Positions 1-9,495 of a DNA stretch of 62,374 nucleotides are shown here, piece by piece. The notes beneath the pieces were generated by a model. That model saw only the letters and a program-made list of their open reading frames with translations, made no database searches and was not told the origin of the DNA. This DNA comes from JAZKIX01 sp040384645 (GTDB lineage: Bacteria > Pseudomonadota > Gammaproteobacteria > Burkholderiales > Burkholderiaceae_D), in the NCBI GenBank assembly GCA_040384645.1, contig JAZKIX010000077.1:1-62374 (forward strand), written 5' to 3'. Position 1 is the stretch's first letter, and each line of letters opens with the position of its first letter. A program made the position numbers and the translations under genes.

Positions 1-135
1 GAAATGGAAACTTATTTAAAATTATTGCCGCATTTGCATCAAACAGACGGTTTTTTTGCGGCGGTCTTGGAGCGTAAAAAAAATCTTGCCGAGTTGCCTG
101 CCACAATGGAAGCCGCCGCGTCAGTAGCAGAATGA
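1..135 (+). CDS. rsmB: 16S rRNA (cytosine-5) methyltransferase RsmB, C-terminal end (partial)
   Basis: This is the last 44 codons of a gene that starts before the window. The tail LPHLHQTDGFFAAVLERK resembles the end of the catalytic domain of RsmB/Fmu-type enzymes, which methylate C967 of 16S rRNA using S-adenosylmethionine; TDGFF is the usual C-terminal signature. The catalytic cysteines lie outside the window, so another member of the RsmB/RsmF family is possible. Its stop TGA overlaps the ATG of the next gene (ATGA), so the two are translationally coupled. Confidence 0.7.
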   Translation, partial: EMETYLKLLPHLHQTDGFFAAVLERKKNLAELPATMEAAASVAE

Positions 136-701
136 AGACGAAGTGTGTTCTACAAAGTTTCTTTTTTTGCTTGGGAATTCTGGCCGCACGCGACGGAAAG
201 ACTTTCGATTCCGTCAAAGCTTCGGTGCCAGCGAAGGGGACATTACAGGCAGTATTTTCGCCTTGGGATGATGTGGAGCACGTCATTGTGGACGTTATCG
301 ATGGCGCCAAGCAGCAGATTTTAGTGCAAGCTTATTTGTTGACTGGCAAAAAAATTTCTTCAGCTTTGATCGCTGCACATCGAAGAGGCATCGAGGTTTG
401 GATACTTGCGGATGCGGAGCAAGACTTGAGAAATTCGTCGTCGAAAATTTCGAGCCTTGCTGATGCGGGCATTAAAGTTTGGGTTGAGACAAAATACAAA
501 AATGCTCATAACAAAATTATTTTGACCGATGTCCAATCTGTAGATGCAACAGTAATAACTGGCAGCTACAATTTTACTTGGGCAGCACAACAAAAAAATG
601 CAGAAAACATTCTTATTATTCGCAAAAATTTAGAACTTGCCGCGCAATATGCTGCTAATTGGCAGCGGCATCGCGCAGATGCCTCTCCCTATAAAAAATG
701 A
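132..701 (+). CDS. Phospholipase D-like (Nuc-type) endonuclease/hydrolase
   Basis: A 189-residue protein with one PLD/HKD active-site motif near residues 125-150: HNKIILTD followed by GSYNFTWAAQQKNAEN. It has the size and single-motif layout of bacterial Nuc endonucleases, which pair two subunits to make one active site. The N-terminus has a short hydrophobic stretch (about residues 6-19) that may be a weak signal peptide or anchor, so the protein may be periplasmic, as Nuc is. It overlaps rsmB upstream and the MscS-type gene downstream by 4 bp each, suggesting one transcript. The substrate (DNA or phospholipid) cannot be told from sequence. Confidence 0.8.
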   Translation: MKTKCVLQSFFFCLGILAARDGKTFDSVKASVPAKGTLQAVFSPWDDVEHVIVDVIDGAKQQILVQAYLLTGKKISSALIAAHRRGIEVWILADAEQDLRNSSSKISSLADAGIKVWVETKYKNAHNKIILTDVQSVDATVITGSYNFTWAAQQKNAENILIIRKNLELAAQYAANWQRHRADASPYKK

Positions 702-1996
702 TTTCTACCCCGCTTTCAAGCCTTTTGTCTGATTTGGCAGATGATCTTCGCGATCCTGGTGTTATTTGGCAAATTTGCGCAGTGTCCGTTTGCCTACTAC
801 TCGGATGGTGGTTAGCCCGCTTTCTGCGTGGAAGCATAGTGTCGACCGACACCCAACCTCGGGTGATCCGTCTTGGTGTTGATAGCTTTTCTCGAGCTTT
901 ATCGCCACTTATTACTGTTTTATTGCTGGTAATAGCCAAATATATTTTAATTGGATGGCAGAATGTCAATCTATTGAGGCTAGCTATCCCAGTAGTTGGG
1001 TCGTTAGCCTTAATACGTTTCGCACTTTACGTCTTGCGACGAATTTTTGCGCAAGAGGGCCGAGTGGGCAATGCCTTGTCTTTGTTTGAAAAGTTGTTTG
1101 CATCATTAGTTTGGGTAGGTGTGGTGTTGTATATCTTCGGTTTGTGGCCGAATTTGTTGCAATATTTGGAAAATACACTTGTACCAATAGGCAAGTACAA
1201 AATATCTTTAGGCGCGATTTTTCAGGCATTAGTATCTGTCGCCGTAATGTTGCTCATTGCACTTTGGGCTGGTGCCGCATTGGAAGAGCGCCTAATGAAA
1301 ATGGACACAGTCCATTCTTCTTTTCGTGTGGTGATGGCAAGAACTGGCCGAGCCGTACTAATTCTTATTGCCATACTTAGTAGTTTGTCGATGGTGGGCA
1401 TCGATTTAACAGTATTGTCCGTGTTTGGAGGCGCGCTAGGTGTTGGATTGGGTTTGGGTCTACAAAAAATTGCCAGTAACTATGTTTCTGGTTTTGTTAT
1501 TTTGCTAGATCGGAGTTTGTCGATAGGAGACATGATCGGTGTTGATAAATATTACGGCAAAGTAACTCAAATCAATACGCGCTATACCGTTTTGCAAGGG
1601 CAGGACGGTATTGAATACGTGATACCCAATGAAATGCTGATTTCTGGACCTGTACAAAATTATTCGCTTAGCAATCGTAAATTGCGGCTCGCGGTGAATG
1701 TCTCAATCGCTTACGAGAGTGATGTGGAGAAAATTTTGCCCCAATTAGAACTCGTAACATCGTTAGTTACGCGTGTCTCGCATGACATGCCGCCCCAAGC
1801 TTTTCTTAAGCAATTTGGACAAGACGGATTGGAATTGGAGATAGGATTTTGGATTGACGACCCTGAAAATGGCAAGTTAGGTGTCATTTCCGATGTCAAC
1901 CGAGCAATTTGGAATATCTTGCAAACAGCGGGCGTTCGTGTGCCATTTCCTCAGCGCGAGGTTCGGTTAGTCGTGAATGGTGAATTTCTTGGTTAA
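698..1996 (+). CDS. MscS-family mechanosensitive ion channel
   Basis: A 432-residue inner-membrane protein. About four hydrophobic segments occupy residues 20-185, followed by the MscS core at about 225-400. The pore helix is recognisable as GGALGVGLGLGLQKIASNYV, with the alternating Gly/Ala pattern of MscS TM3, then the beta domain (SLSIGDMIGV, YVIPNEMLIS). Such channels open on membrane tension and release solutes during hypo-osmotic shock. Its length is between E. coli MscS (286) and the large paralogues, so it belongs to the YbdG/YnaI-like medium class. It starts inside the stop of the PLD gene. Confidence 0.9.
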   Translation: MISTPLSSLLSDLADDLRDPGVIWQICAVSVCLLLGWWLARFLRGSIVSTDTQPRVIRLGVDSFSRALSPLITVLLLVIAKYILIGWQNVNLLRLAIPVVGSLALIRFALYVLRRIFAQEGRVGNALSLFEKLFASLVWVGVVLYIFGLWPNLLQYLENTLVPIGKYKISLGAIFQALVSVAVMLLIALWAGAALEERLMKMDTVHSSFRVVMARTGRAVLILIAILSSLSMVGIDLTVLSVFGGALGVGLGLGLQKIASNYVSGFVILLDRSLSIGDMIGVDKYYGKVTQINTRYTVLQGQDGIEYVIPNEMLISGPVQNYSLSNRKLRLAVNVSIAYESDVEKILPQLELVTSLVTRVSHDMPPQAFLKQFGQDGLELEIGFWIDDPENGKLGVISDVNRAIWNILQTAGVRVPFPQREVRLVVNGEFLG

Positions 1997-2147
1997 GATT
2001 AGTATAAAATTCCGAAAAGCAATTTTTCGGGCAACGGTTCAAAGAAAACGCGTACAATTTCTAGCAAGATCAATAGGACATCCATTCTTTAAATGCATGT
2101 GAAATGCCAGGATGGAACAATGGAAGTTTATAAATAGCGGAGTAGGA

Positions 2148-3353
2148 ATGTTAAGCACTGTATTTGATTCAATCATTGGATTTGCAACGAACGGCTTAAT
2201 TCATGCCACAGGATGGCAGATTTTTTTCTTCACGGCTGTTGTTACACATATCACGATAGTTTCCGTAACAGTGTTTTTACATCGATGCCAAGCACATCGT
2301 GCATTAGAGCTTCATTCGTTCCCCAGTCATTTTTTTCGATTTTGGTTATGGTTGACCACAGGTCAAGTAACCAAAGAATGGGCCTCGATCCATCGAAAGC
2401 ATCATGCAAAATGCGAAACCGCAGAAGACCCACATAGCCCTGTTACCAGAGGCATAAAAAAAGTACTGCTGGAAGGGGCGGAGCTATATCGTGCAGAGTC
2501 AAAAAATGTTGAAACGATGGAAAAATATGGCCACGGAACACCTAATGACTGGATTGAACGCAATTTATATACTCGATTCAGTTGGCAAGGCATCGCGCTA
2601 ATGTTGACCATTGATGTTTTACTGTTCGGCGTCATTGGAGTTACCGTATGGGCGGTACAGATGTTATGGATACCCGTAACTGCTGCTGGAATTATTAATG
2701 GGATTGGTCACTATTGGGGCTATCGTAATTATGACTGTACAGATGCTGCAACAAATATAATCCCTTTTGGGATCTTAATTGGAGGCGAGGAGTTGCATAA
2801 TAATCATCATACATTTGCTACCTCTGCTAAATTATCTTCGAAGTGGTATGAATTCGATATCGGCTGGATGTATATACGTATACTTGAAGTTGTTGGTCTT
2901 GCAACAGTGAAAAAAATTGCGCCGGCGCCGAAATTTGCTTCTGGTAAATCGATCATAGATTTAGAGACACTACAATCCGTTATTGCAAATCGTTATGATG
3001 TTATGGCGAAATACGCCAAATCGGTTAAGCGAACATGGCAAGAAGAAGTTGCTCAGTTGAAAGAGAAATCCAATTTGGAATCTGGCTTTCTTCGATCATC
3101 AAAAAAATTGTTGCAGCGGGAGCCAAGCCGGTTAGAAGCGCCACAGAAACAGCAATTGACTGAATTATTCGCGCATAGCAAAGCGCTAGAAACGATGCAC
3201 CAAATGCGGGTTGAGTTGGGGGCAATTTGGGAGCGTTCGCATGCCAGTCGCGATCAATTACTGCATCAATTACAAGATTGGTGCGCTCGTGCTGAAGCAT
3301 CAGGCATTCATGCACTCCAGGAATTTTCGTGGCGCTTACGCAGTTATTCGTGA
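2148..3353 (+). CDS. Membrane fatty acid desaturase (DesA/acyl-CoA desaturase type)
   Basis: The three histidine boxes of integral-membrane di-iron desaturases are all present: HRCQAHRALELH, HRKHHAKCE and HNNHHTF. The enzyme introduces a cis double bond, probably delta-9, into acyl chains to adjust membrane fluidity. Hydrophobic pairs flank the boxes. The last roughly 130 residues are charged and probably helical, a tail seen in betaproteobacterial members. An ATG 36 bp upstream (2112) is also in frame, but the one at 2148 has GGAG five bases before it and gives the usual family N-terminus. A stem-loop terminator follows at once. Confidence 0.88.
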   Translation: MLSTVFDSIIGFATNGLIHATGWQIFFFTAVVTHITIVSVTVFLHRCQAHRALELHSFPSHFFRFWLWLTTGQVTKEWASIHRKHHAKCETAEDPHSPVTRGIKKVLLEGAELYRAESKNVETMEKYGHGTPNDWIERNLYTRFSWQGIALMLTIDVLLFGVIGVTVWAVQMLWIPVTAAGIINGIGHYWGYRNYDCTDAATNIIPFGILIGGEELHNNHHTFATSAKLSSKWYEFDIGWMYIRILEVVGLATVKKIAPAPKFASGKSIIDLETLQSVIANRYDVMAKYAKSVKRTWQEEVAQLKEKSNLESGFLRSSKKLLQREPSRLEAPQKQQLTELFAHSKALETMHQMRVELGAIWERSHASRDQLLHQLQDWCARAEASGIHALQEFSWRLRSYS

Positions 3354-3384
3354 AGTCTTCTTGCAACGATAGAATTAATTCATG

Positions 3385-3416
3385 AAAAAAGCGACCCAAA
3401 ACATGAGTCGCTTTTG
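3385..3416 (+). terminator. Rho-independent terminator after the desaturase gene
   Basis: AAAAGCGAC pairs with GTCGCTTTT around an 11-base loop, with A and T runs on either side. It lies 31 bp past the desaturase stop. Confidence 0.75.
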
Positions 3417-3467
3417 TATTTTTTCTATTCGGCAATCGTTTAATTAGGTTATTAGATAGTGAGGCGC

Positions 3468-3503
3468 AAAAAAAAAGCCACTCTTGAAAAGAATGGCTTT
3501 TTA
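3468..3503 (-). terminator. Terminator of the rpmB-rpmG operon
   Basis: Read on the minus strand, AAAAAGCCATTCT pairs with AGAGTGGCTTTTT and ends in a long T run. It is 22 bp past the rpmG stop. Confidence 0.75.
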
Positions 3504-3524
3504 CAACATACATTGAAATTCAGA

Positions 3525-3692
3525 TTACTTAATCTTTGTTTCTTTATAGGCAACATGCTTACGCGCTTTGGGATCGAATTTCATGATCTCCATTTTTTCT
3601 GGCGTGGTGCGTTTGTTTTTTGTCGTTGTGTAGAAATGACCCGTACCCGCGGTCGATTCCAGCTTAATTTTGTCGCGGCCTGATTTAGCCAT
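3525..3692 (-). CDS. rpmG: 50S ribosomal protein L33
   Basis: A 55-residue protein starting MAKSGRDKIKLESTAGTGHF and ending in a lysine-rich tail (RKHVAYKETKIK). This is the full length and pattern of bacterial L33, a small basic protein of the large subunit near the E site. This copy lacks the Zn-binding CxxC pairs (C- type). It follows rpmB by 22 bp on the same strand, the standard rpmB-rpmG operon. A GGAG sits just before its ATG. Confidence 0.97.
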   Translation of the reverse strand: MAKSGRDKIKLESTAGTGHFYTTTKNKRTTPEKMEIMKFDPKARKHVAYKETKIK

Positions 3693-3714
3693 GATGACTC
3701 CTTTATTCTGCTAG

Positions 3715-3951
3715 TTAGACTTTTTCACCGCGCGCACGCATGTCGACCAGCACGGCATCAATGCCGATTTTGTCGATGACACGCAGACCAGCGTTGGACA
3801 GGCGCAGGGAAACCCAGCGGTTTTCAGACTCAACAAAAATTCGACGATTTTGCAGATTAGGCAAAAAACGACGTTTTGTTTTGTTGTTTGCATGGGAAAC
3901 ATTATTGCCGACCATCGGCTTTTTCCCCGTGACTTGGCAAACACGTGCCAT
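3715..3951 (-). CDS. rpmB: 50S ribosomal protein L28
   Basis: A 78-residue protein with the L28 signature MARVCQVTGKKPMVGNNVSH, a basic middle (NNKTKRRFLPNLQNRRIF) and the WVSLRLSNAGLRVIDKIG end. It is a structural protein of the large ribosomal subunit. First gene of rpmB-rpmG; the AT-rich stretch 3960-4100 upstream is where its promoter must lie. Confidence 0.98.
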   Translation of the reverse strand: MARVCQVTGKKPMVGNNVSHANNKTKRRFLPNLQNRRIFVESENRWVSLRLSNAGLRVIDKIGIDAVLVDMRARGEKV

Positions 3952-4109
3952 GGCTCACTCCTTAATAGTTCCAAAATTGGAAAAAAGAGAGTATATCGAA
4001 AAAACGCTGATTTATCAATGACTTGTAAAAATAAATTGTGTCTTCTAAATTAGTTATATTTAACAATTTGCGTAATCTATTTTGATTCTCATCTGAGGCA
4101 AAATCTGGT

Positions 4110-4189
4110 TATATTAATACTGGGTGTAGTATTTAAGCAGGGGGAATAAAACCGTGCGCTAGATGGGGTTAAATGGCATATACCCCCTA
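4110..4189 (-). repeat. Dispersed structured intergenic element, copy A
   Basis: On the minus strand this begins with GGGGGTATATG and ends with the hairpin AATACT-acaccc-AGTATT. It lies 27 bp past the radC stop in the same orientation. Copies A and B also share GAAACTA just before the G run. The middle CCC/GGG stem is degraded in this copy. Confidence 0.8.
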
Positions 4190-4215
4190 GTTTCCGGTTG
4201 ATAACTGTTGCATTG

Positions 4216-4901
4216 TTATAACACGCCATTTTCCGCAAACGAATACACGTTTTTGCCTGCAACAATAAAATGATCTAATACACGGATATCAATAAGTGCT
4301 AATGCTTGTTTTAGCGATTGCGTTACTGCGTGATCGGCCGAACTAGGTTCTATAGTCCCGGACGGGTGATTGTGCGCGAGAATTACGCTAGCTGCATTGT
4401 GGGATAGAGCAGCTTTTACAACCTCACGAGGATACACGCTCGTGTGACTCAAGGTTCCTCGAAATAATTCTTCTGTAGCGATAAGACGGTTTTTAACATC
4501 AAGAAAAAGTACTGCAAATGATTCGTATGGTTTTTTGCCAATGAGTAATTGCAGGTATTGCTTAACTGCCTGAGGTGAACTAAGGGATACGCCACTTTGC
4601 AGTTCTTCAGCTAAGGCGCGTCTCGCCAATTCCAATACTGCTTGTAACTGGGCAAATTTGGCTGGTCCTAAGCCATTGATGGAGGAAAATTCAGGTAATT
4701 TGGCAGAGAAAAGTCCATTTAGTGATCCGAAATGGCCTACCATGTCGCGTCCAAGATCGACTGCACTTTTTCCTTTCACACCTACACGTAGAAATACTGC
4801 AAGAAGTTCAGGGTCGGAAAGTGCTTCTGGGCCATTTTTTATAAGTCGTNNNNNNNNNNTTCGCGTGGCCGTTGGTCTTCGGGCCAATCTGTAATTGACA
4901 T
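4216..4901 (-). CDS. radC: RadC-family JAB/MPN+ protein, broken by an assembly gap
   Basis: The start MSITDWPEDQRPRE is the usual RadC N-terminus and its ATG at 4901 follows GGAGGAT-like bases. After ten N the gene continues with a helix-hairpin-helix-like region (ALSDPELLAVFLRVG, then INGLGPAKFAQL) and the MPN+ metal motif HNHPSG with later D. RadC proteins were named for repair but have no settled biochemical role. The reading frame across the N run does not close; family alignment suggests almost nothing is missing, so the break is probably an assembly artefact. The gene is otherwise complete. Confidence 0.9.
4850..4859. other. Assembly gap (10 N) within radC
   Basis: Ten N lie between codon 14 of radC and the RLIKNGPEALSD segment. 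Fixed-size runs of ten recur at 8158, 23832 and 46013, so the length is a placeholder. Confidence 0.95.
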
Positions 4902-5012
4902 GGAGGATCGCTCTTAAGGGTGATTGGGATTATTGTGTGATCCAACGCGTAACAGTGTGCGTGGCTAAACCTCGCTTACAATATCAGCTTGTTCCGTAAA
5001 TTAAGCAGTTTT

Positions 5013-5468
5013 ATGTCGAATTCACCAATTCCTATCATTACCCCAAATGCGTATTTGACTTTACATTATCGACTCGCATCAATGGACGGCGTCGATATCG
5101 TTTCTACGTTTGAGGGCAATCCTGCCACTTTGCAGCTTGGTATCGGCCAACTAGCGCCATGTTTGGAGCAGTGTCTATTGAATTTGCCAGAGGGGGCTAT
5201 AAGACGATTTGAATTGTCGCCGGATAGCGCTTTTGGTATGCGTAATGTGGATATGATTCGCCGATTGTCTCGATCCACTCTTGACGAAAATTCGGCACCG
5301 GGAACGCAATATGTTATTGGAGATTTGATTGATTTTGCCGCACCTGGCGGAGGCCGATTTGCAGGTGTGTTGAGAGAGTTGGATGCGGATAGTGCATTGT
5401 TCGATTTCAATCATCCTCTTGCGGGACAGACTTTGACGTTTGAAGTAAATATTATTGGTATTCTTTAA
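5013..5468 (+). CDS. slpA: FKBP-type peptidyl-prolyl cis-trans isomerase, SlpA/FkpB type
   Basis: A 151-residue protein starting MSNSPIPIITPNAYLTLHYR. It has the FKBP beta strand pattern, the LQLGIGQLAPCLEQCLLNLPEG segment that leads into the inserted-in-flap (chaperone) domain, and AFGMRN. SlpA speeds prolyl isomerisation and acts as a cytoplasmic chaperone. An in-frame upstream ATG (4989) would add eight atypical residues. It sits 40 bp before ispH, the arrangement found in E. coli (fkpB-ispH), so the two probably share a transcript. Confidence 0.9.
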   Translation: MSNSPIPIITPNAYLTLHYRLASMDGVDIVSTFEGNPATLQLGIGQLAPCLEQCLLNLPEGAIRRFELSPDSAFGMRNVDMIRRLSRSTLDENSAPGTQYVIGDLIDFAAPGGGRFAGVLRELDADSALFDFNHPLAGQTLTFEVNIIGIL

Positions 5469-5507
5469 GAGAATAGATAGAAGAATGATGCTGGGGAAAA
5501 GGTAATT

Positions 5508-6437
5508 ATGAACATAGATATAGTATTAGCTCAGCCGCGTGGTTTTTGTGCCGGTGTCGATCGTGCGATTGAGATCGTAGAGCGGGCCTTGGTGCAATTC
5601 GGTGCGCCCATCTATGTCAGACATGAGATTGTTCACAATGCATACGTTGTCGCCGACTTGAAGAAGAAAGGCGCAATTTTCATAGAGGAACTGGATGATG
5701 TTCCTGCAGGAAATACCGTCGTTTTTTCCGCGCACGGAGTTTCCAAAGCAGTGCGAGCGGAAGCAGACGATCGCGGCTTAAAAATTTTCGATGCGACTTG
5801 TCCTTTGGTGACTAAAGTACATATAGAAGTCGCTAAAATGCGTCGCGAAGGACGCGAAATTATCATGATTGGTCACGACGGACATCCAGAAGTGGAAGGC
5901 ACCATGGGACAAGCTGATCAGGGTATGCACTTAGTTGAAACGCCGGAAGATGTTGAAAGCCTGAACGTCGCCAATCCTGAGCATCTTGCCTATGTCACAC
6001 AAACGACATTATCGGTCGATGATACCGCCGATATTATTGCTGCATTAAAACGAAAATTCCCTCAAATTGCCGAGCCTAAAAAAGGTGATATTTGTTATGC
6101 CACTACCAATCGACAAGAAGCTGTAAAGTTTATGGCGCCGCAAGTCGATGTTGTGATTGTGGTCGGCAGCCCGAATAGCTCAAATTCAAACCGTCTGCGC
6201 GAAGTCGCTGAAAAAAAAGGCACAGCTGCATACATGGTGGATAATGCATCGCAGATTGACCCAGTATGGTTAGAAGGGAAGTTGCGAATCGGTGTTACCG
6301 CCGGCGCTTCAGCTCCGGAAATTCTGGTGCAAGATGTCATAGCTAGGTTAAAAGAGTGCGGCGCAAAAAGTGTGCGTACACTCGAGGGTGTTGAAGAACA
6401 TGTAATTTTCCCTATGCCTAAAGGATTGTCGGCCTAA
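5508..6437 (+). CDS. ispH: 4-hydroxy-3-methylbut-2-enyl diphosphate reductase
   Basis: A 309-residue enzyme, the usual IspH length. The three cluster-binding cysteines are visible: PRGFCAGVDRAI (about residue 13), DATCPLVTKVH (about 97) and GDICYATTNRQ (about 198); the HGVSK and SNSNRL motifs are also present. IspH carries out the last step of the MEP pathway, reducing HMBPP to IPP and DMAPP with a [4Fe-4S] cluster. It is essential in organisms that rely on this pathway. AGGTAATT precedes the ATG. Confidence 0.98.
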   Translation: MNIDIVLAQPRGFCAGVDRAIEIVERALVQFGAPIYVRHEIVHNAYVVADLKKKGAIFIEELDDVPAGNTVVFSAHGVSKAVRAEADDRGLKIFDATCPLVTKVHIEVAKMRREGREIIMIGHDGHPEVEGTMGQADQGMHLVETPEDVESLNVANPEHLAYVTQTTLSVDDTADIIAALKRKFPQIAEPKKGDICYATTNRQEAVKFMAPQVDVVIVVGSPNSSNSNRLREVAEKKGTAAYMVDNASQIDPVWLEGKLRIGVTAGASAPEILVQDVIARLKECGAKSVRTLEGVEEHVIFPMPKGLSA

Positions 6438-6462
6438 AAGCTAAAATTTTTTATATGTAAAT

Positions 6463-6496
6463 AGAGCACCCACCATATTTGTGAGGTGCTCTTTTA
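6463..6496 (+). terminator. Terminator after ispH
   Basis: AGAGCACC pairs with GGTGCTCT around a 14-base loop and is followed by TTT. It separates slpA-ispH from the liv operon. Confidence 0.8.
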
Positions 6497-6567
6497 CTAT
6501 TGGGTAGATTCATATAACAACAGTCACTTTCGATGGCTGTCTTCTCCAATGAACGAAAGCAGCAACA

Positions 6568-7497
6568 GTGGACACATTTATTCAGCAAGGCATCAACGGT
6601 CTTGTTCTTGGCAGTATGTACGCGCTAATTGCTCTCGGCTATACCATGGTGTACGGCGTACTTAATCTGATCAACTTTGCTCATGGTGACGTATTGATGA
6701 TTGGTGCGATGGCAGGATTGGCGATCTTGAAATTCATTAATATTGTCGCTCCCGAGCTGTCAGGTATCGTCAAACTTATTATTGCGATCCTTGGCGCCAT
6801 CCCGGTTTGTATCGCAGTCAATGTGACGATTGAACGAATAGCTTATCGTCGTCTACGTAATGCGCCACGTTTGGCGCCGCTGATTACGGCTATTGGCGTA
6901 TCTATCTTGTTGCAAATATTTGCCAAAATGATTTGGGGCGGTAACCCTTTGCGATTCCCGCAAATTTTGTCTACTGAACCAATTCATGTCTTCGGCGCTT
7001 TGATTTCGCAGACGCAATTGATGTTGTTGTTAGTGGCAGTGATTTCTATGGTGGGATTAGTAATCTTGGTAGAAAAGACCAAGCTTGGACGCGCGATGCG
7101 CGCGACAGCCGAAAATCCACGCATTGCTGGATTGATGGGGGTTGACACCAATAAAGTGATTATTGCTACTTTTGCTATCGGTGCTGCATTGGCTGCGGTC
7201 GCTGGAGTAATGTGGGGGGCCAATTATTCCTCTATTCACTTCATGATGGGATTTACTCCTGGCTTAAAAGCCTTTTGCGCAGCAGTCCTAGGAGGAATCG
7301 GCAATATTTATGGCGCTATGTTGGGTGGCATTGTTTTGGGAATGATCGAAAGTTTCGGCGCCGGCTATATCGGCGATTTAACGGGTGGTTTTCTTGGCAG
7401 TCAATATCAAGATATTTTTGCGTTTATCGTACTTATTATCGTCCTGACGATACGGCCATCTGGAATCATGGGTGAGCGTGTTGCTGATAAAGCCTAA
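6568..7497 (+). CDS. livH: Branched-chain amino acid ABC transporter permease LivH
   Basis: A 309-residue inner-membrane permease of the LivH class, with about eight hydrophobic segments and the typical opening LVLGSMYALIALGYTMVYGV and NFAHGD. The cytoplasmic loop that docks the ATPases is seen in TKLGRAMRATAENPRIAGLMG. It starts with GTG; no other in-frame start fits. First of four liv genes (HMGF); no periplasmic binding-protein gene is adjacent, so livJ/K must be elsewhere. Confidence 0.95.
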   Translation: MDTFIQQGINGLVLGSMYALIALGYTMVYGVLNLINFAHGDVLMIGAMAGLAILKFINIVAPELSGIVKLIIAILGAIPVCIAVNVTIERIAYRRLRNAPRLAPLITAIGVSILLQIFAKMIWGGNPLRFPQILSTEPIHVFGALISQTQLMLLLVAVISMVGLVILVEKTKLGRAMRATAENPRIAGLMGVDTNKVIIATFAIGAALAAVAGVMWGANYSSIHFMMGFTPGLKAFCAAVLGGIGNIYGAMLGGIVLGMIESFGAGYIGDLTGGFLGSQYQDIFAFIVLIIVLTIRPSGIMGERVADKA

Positions 7498-7520
7498 ATA
7501 ATCATATTGTCTGAAAATCC

Positions 7521-8718
7521 ATGAATTCATACTTTAATTCTGATACTCCAAATACTTTTATAGGAAAATTTGGGCTGTCCGCACTCATGCTTTGCGCGCT
7601 AATTTTATTCCCTTTTATTGCATCCAATTTCGGCAATGCATGGGTACGGATTATTGATTTGGCCTTGCTCTATATTATGCTCGCGCTTGGACTAAATATT
7701 GTGGTTGGGTTTGCTGGATTGCTGGATTTAGGCTATATCGCTTTTTACGCCATCGGCGCATATCTGACTGGTTTGTTGGCATCTCCACAGTTTGCAATAT
7801 TGCTGGAGTCGTTTGTCAATCAGTACCCAGTGATTGGGAATTCGTTAATAATGGTTTTGGGGCCAGAAATTCAGAAAAGTGGTATCCATTTATCGCTCTG
7901 GGTTATTATCCCTTTAGCCGCACTGGTGGCGGCATTGTTTGGCGCTTTGCTTGGCGCACCCACTCTAAAATTACGGGGTGATTATCTGGCAATTGTTACG
8001 CTTGGTTTCGGCGAAATTATTCGTATTTTTATGAACAATTTAAATGAACCAGTTAACATTACTAATGGCCCTCAAGGCATCAATTTAATTGATCCTATTC
8101 GAATATTCGGCGTTTCTTTAGGTGGAGAGGCAGGCTCGAAAGCGACAGTCGTTTTGGNNNNNNNNNNTTTCCATTCCATCAGTGAACGCTTATTATTTCC
8201 TCTTTCTATTCATATGTTTCGGAATAATTTTTGTCACTTCACGTTTGCAATATTCGCGTTTGGGGCGTGCCTGGGTCGCAATTCGAGAAGATGAAATTGC
8301 CGCCAAAGCAATGGGTATCAATACACGTGATATTAAATTATTGGCGTTTGCAATGGGCGCATCTTTTGGCGGCATAGCAGGCTCTTTATTCGCTGCATTT
8401 CAGGGATTTATATCGCCAGAGTCATTTTCTTTAACAGAGTCAATTGCCGTTTTAGCGATGGTTGTATTGGGAGGACTAGGACATATCCGAGGTGTGATTT
8501 TAGGCGGGGTAATTTTGGCAGCATTGCCGGAACTACTGCGTTACGTGGTTGAGCCAGCACAAAAAGTTCTCTTTGGTCACATCATTATCGATGCAGCTGA
8601 CTTACGCCAGTTGTTGTACGGTTTTGCCATGGTTGCCATTATGCTTTATCGACCTGCCGGTTTGTGGCCTTCACCACGTATCGAGGATCGCCCAGCTATC
8701 GGGAAGATGACTCCATGA
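7521..8718 (+). CDS. livM: Branched-chain amino acid ABC transporter permease LivM, split by an assembly gap
   Basis: The second permease subunit. The first part (7521-8157) has the LivM hallmarks LALGLNIVVGFAGLLDLGYI and LRGDYLAIVTLGFGEIIRI. After ten N the sequence resumes in another frame with SRLGRAWVAIREDEIAAKAM and the last three membrane segments, ending YRPAGLWPSP. The frame change coincides exactly with the N run, so one intact gene is the simplest reading. Its TGA overlaps the livG ATG. Confidence 0.93.
8158..8167. other. Assembly gap (10 N) within livM
   Basis: Placeholder gap between the halves of livM; the true missing length must shift the frame by one or two bases relative to ten. 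Confidence 0.95.
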
Positions 8719-9485
8719 GCCCTGAAGTAATTTTAAGTGTGAGCGGCGTCAATAAGCGGTTTGGTGGATTGCAAGCATTGACAGATGTCAATATAGCGAT
8801 TGAGCGTGGGCAGATCGTAGGCTTAATTGGGCCAAATGGTGCTGGAAAGACTACTTTCTTTAATGTAATTACCGGCTTGTATCAACCAGACTCAGGCGTT
8901 TTCCAACTCGACGGAAAAGTCTATTCTCCCGAGGCTCCGCACAAAGTAGCTAAGGCGGGAATTGCTCGTACATTTCAAAATATTCGTTTGTTCGGCGATA
9001 TGACGGTGCTAGAAAATGTAATGGTAGGACGGCATGTCCGTACGCATCAAGGAGTATTTGGCGCTTTATGTCGCCATAGGGCTGCGCGCAAAGAAGAGGC
9101 TGAAATCCTTAAAGATGCAGCCGATTTGCTAGATTTTGTCGGCATCCCTCAATTCGCTCATCGTAGTGCTAAGTCATTGTCGTACGGCGATCAACGTCGT
9201 CTGGAAATCGCCCGCGCCCTCGCTACCAAGCCGAAATTGCTGGCGCTTGATGAGCCAGCGGCAGGAATGAATGCAACTGAAAAATTAGCATTACGTGCAT
9301 TGCTTTGTAATATCCAGAAATTAGGAACCACCATTTTAATTATTGAACATGATGTAAAACTGGTGATGAATTTATGCGACAGAATCACTGTGCTTGATTA
9401 TGGAAAAATTATTGCAGAAGGTTTGCCGGCTGATATTCAAAAAAATCCTGTAGTGATCGAGGCGTATTTGGGTAGGGCTGATTGA
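8715..9485 (+). CDS. livG: Branched-chain amino acid ABC transporter ATPase LivG
   Basis: A 256-residue ATP-binding subunit. Walker A GPNGAGKTTFFN (about residue 37), Q-loop TFQNIRLF, signature SYGDQRRLEIARAL and Walker B LLALDEPAAGMN are all present, with the long Q-loop-to-signature spacing typical of LivG. It couples ATP hydrolysis to import of Leu/Ile/Val or related substrates through LivHM. The start at 8715 overlaps the livM stop (ATGA); in-frame codons further upstream lie inside livM and give no family match. Confidence 0.96.
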   Translation: MSPEVILSVSGVNKRFGGLQALTDVNIAIERGQIVGLIGPNGAGKTTFFNVITGLYQPDSGVFQLDGKVYSPEAPHKVAKAGIARTFQNIRLFGDMTVLENVMVGRHVRTHQGVFGALCRHRAARKEEAEILKDAADLLDFVGIPQFAHRSAKSLSYGDQRRLEIARALATKPKLLALDEPAAGMNATEKLALRALLCNIQKLGTTILIIEHDVKLVMNLCDRITVLDYGKIIAEGLPADIQKNPVVIEAYLGRAD

Positions 9486-9495
9486 TGGTGCGAGT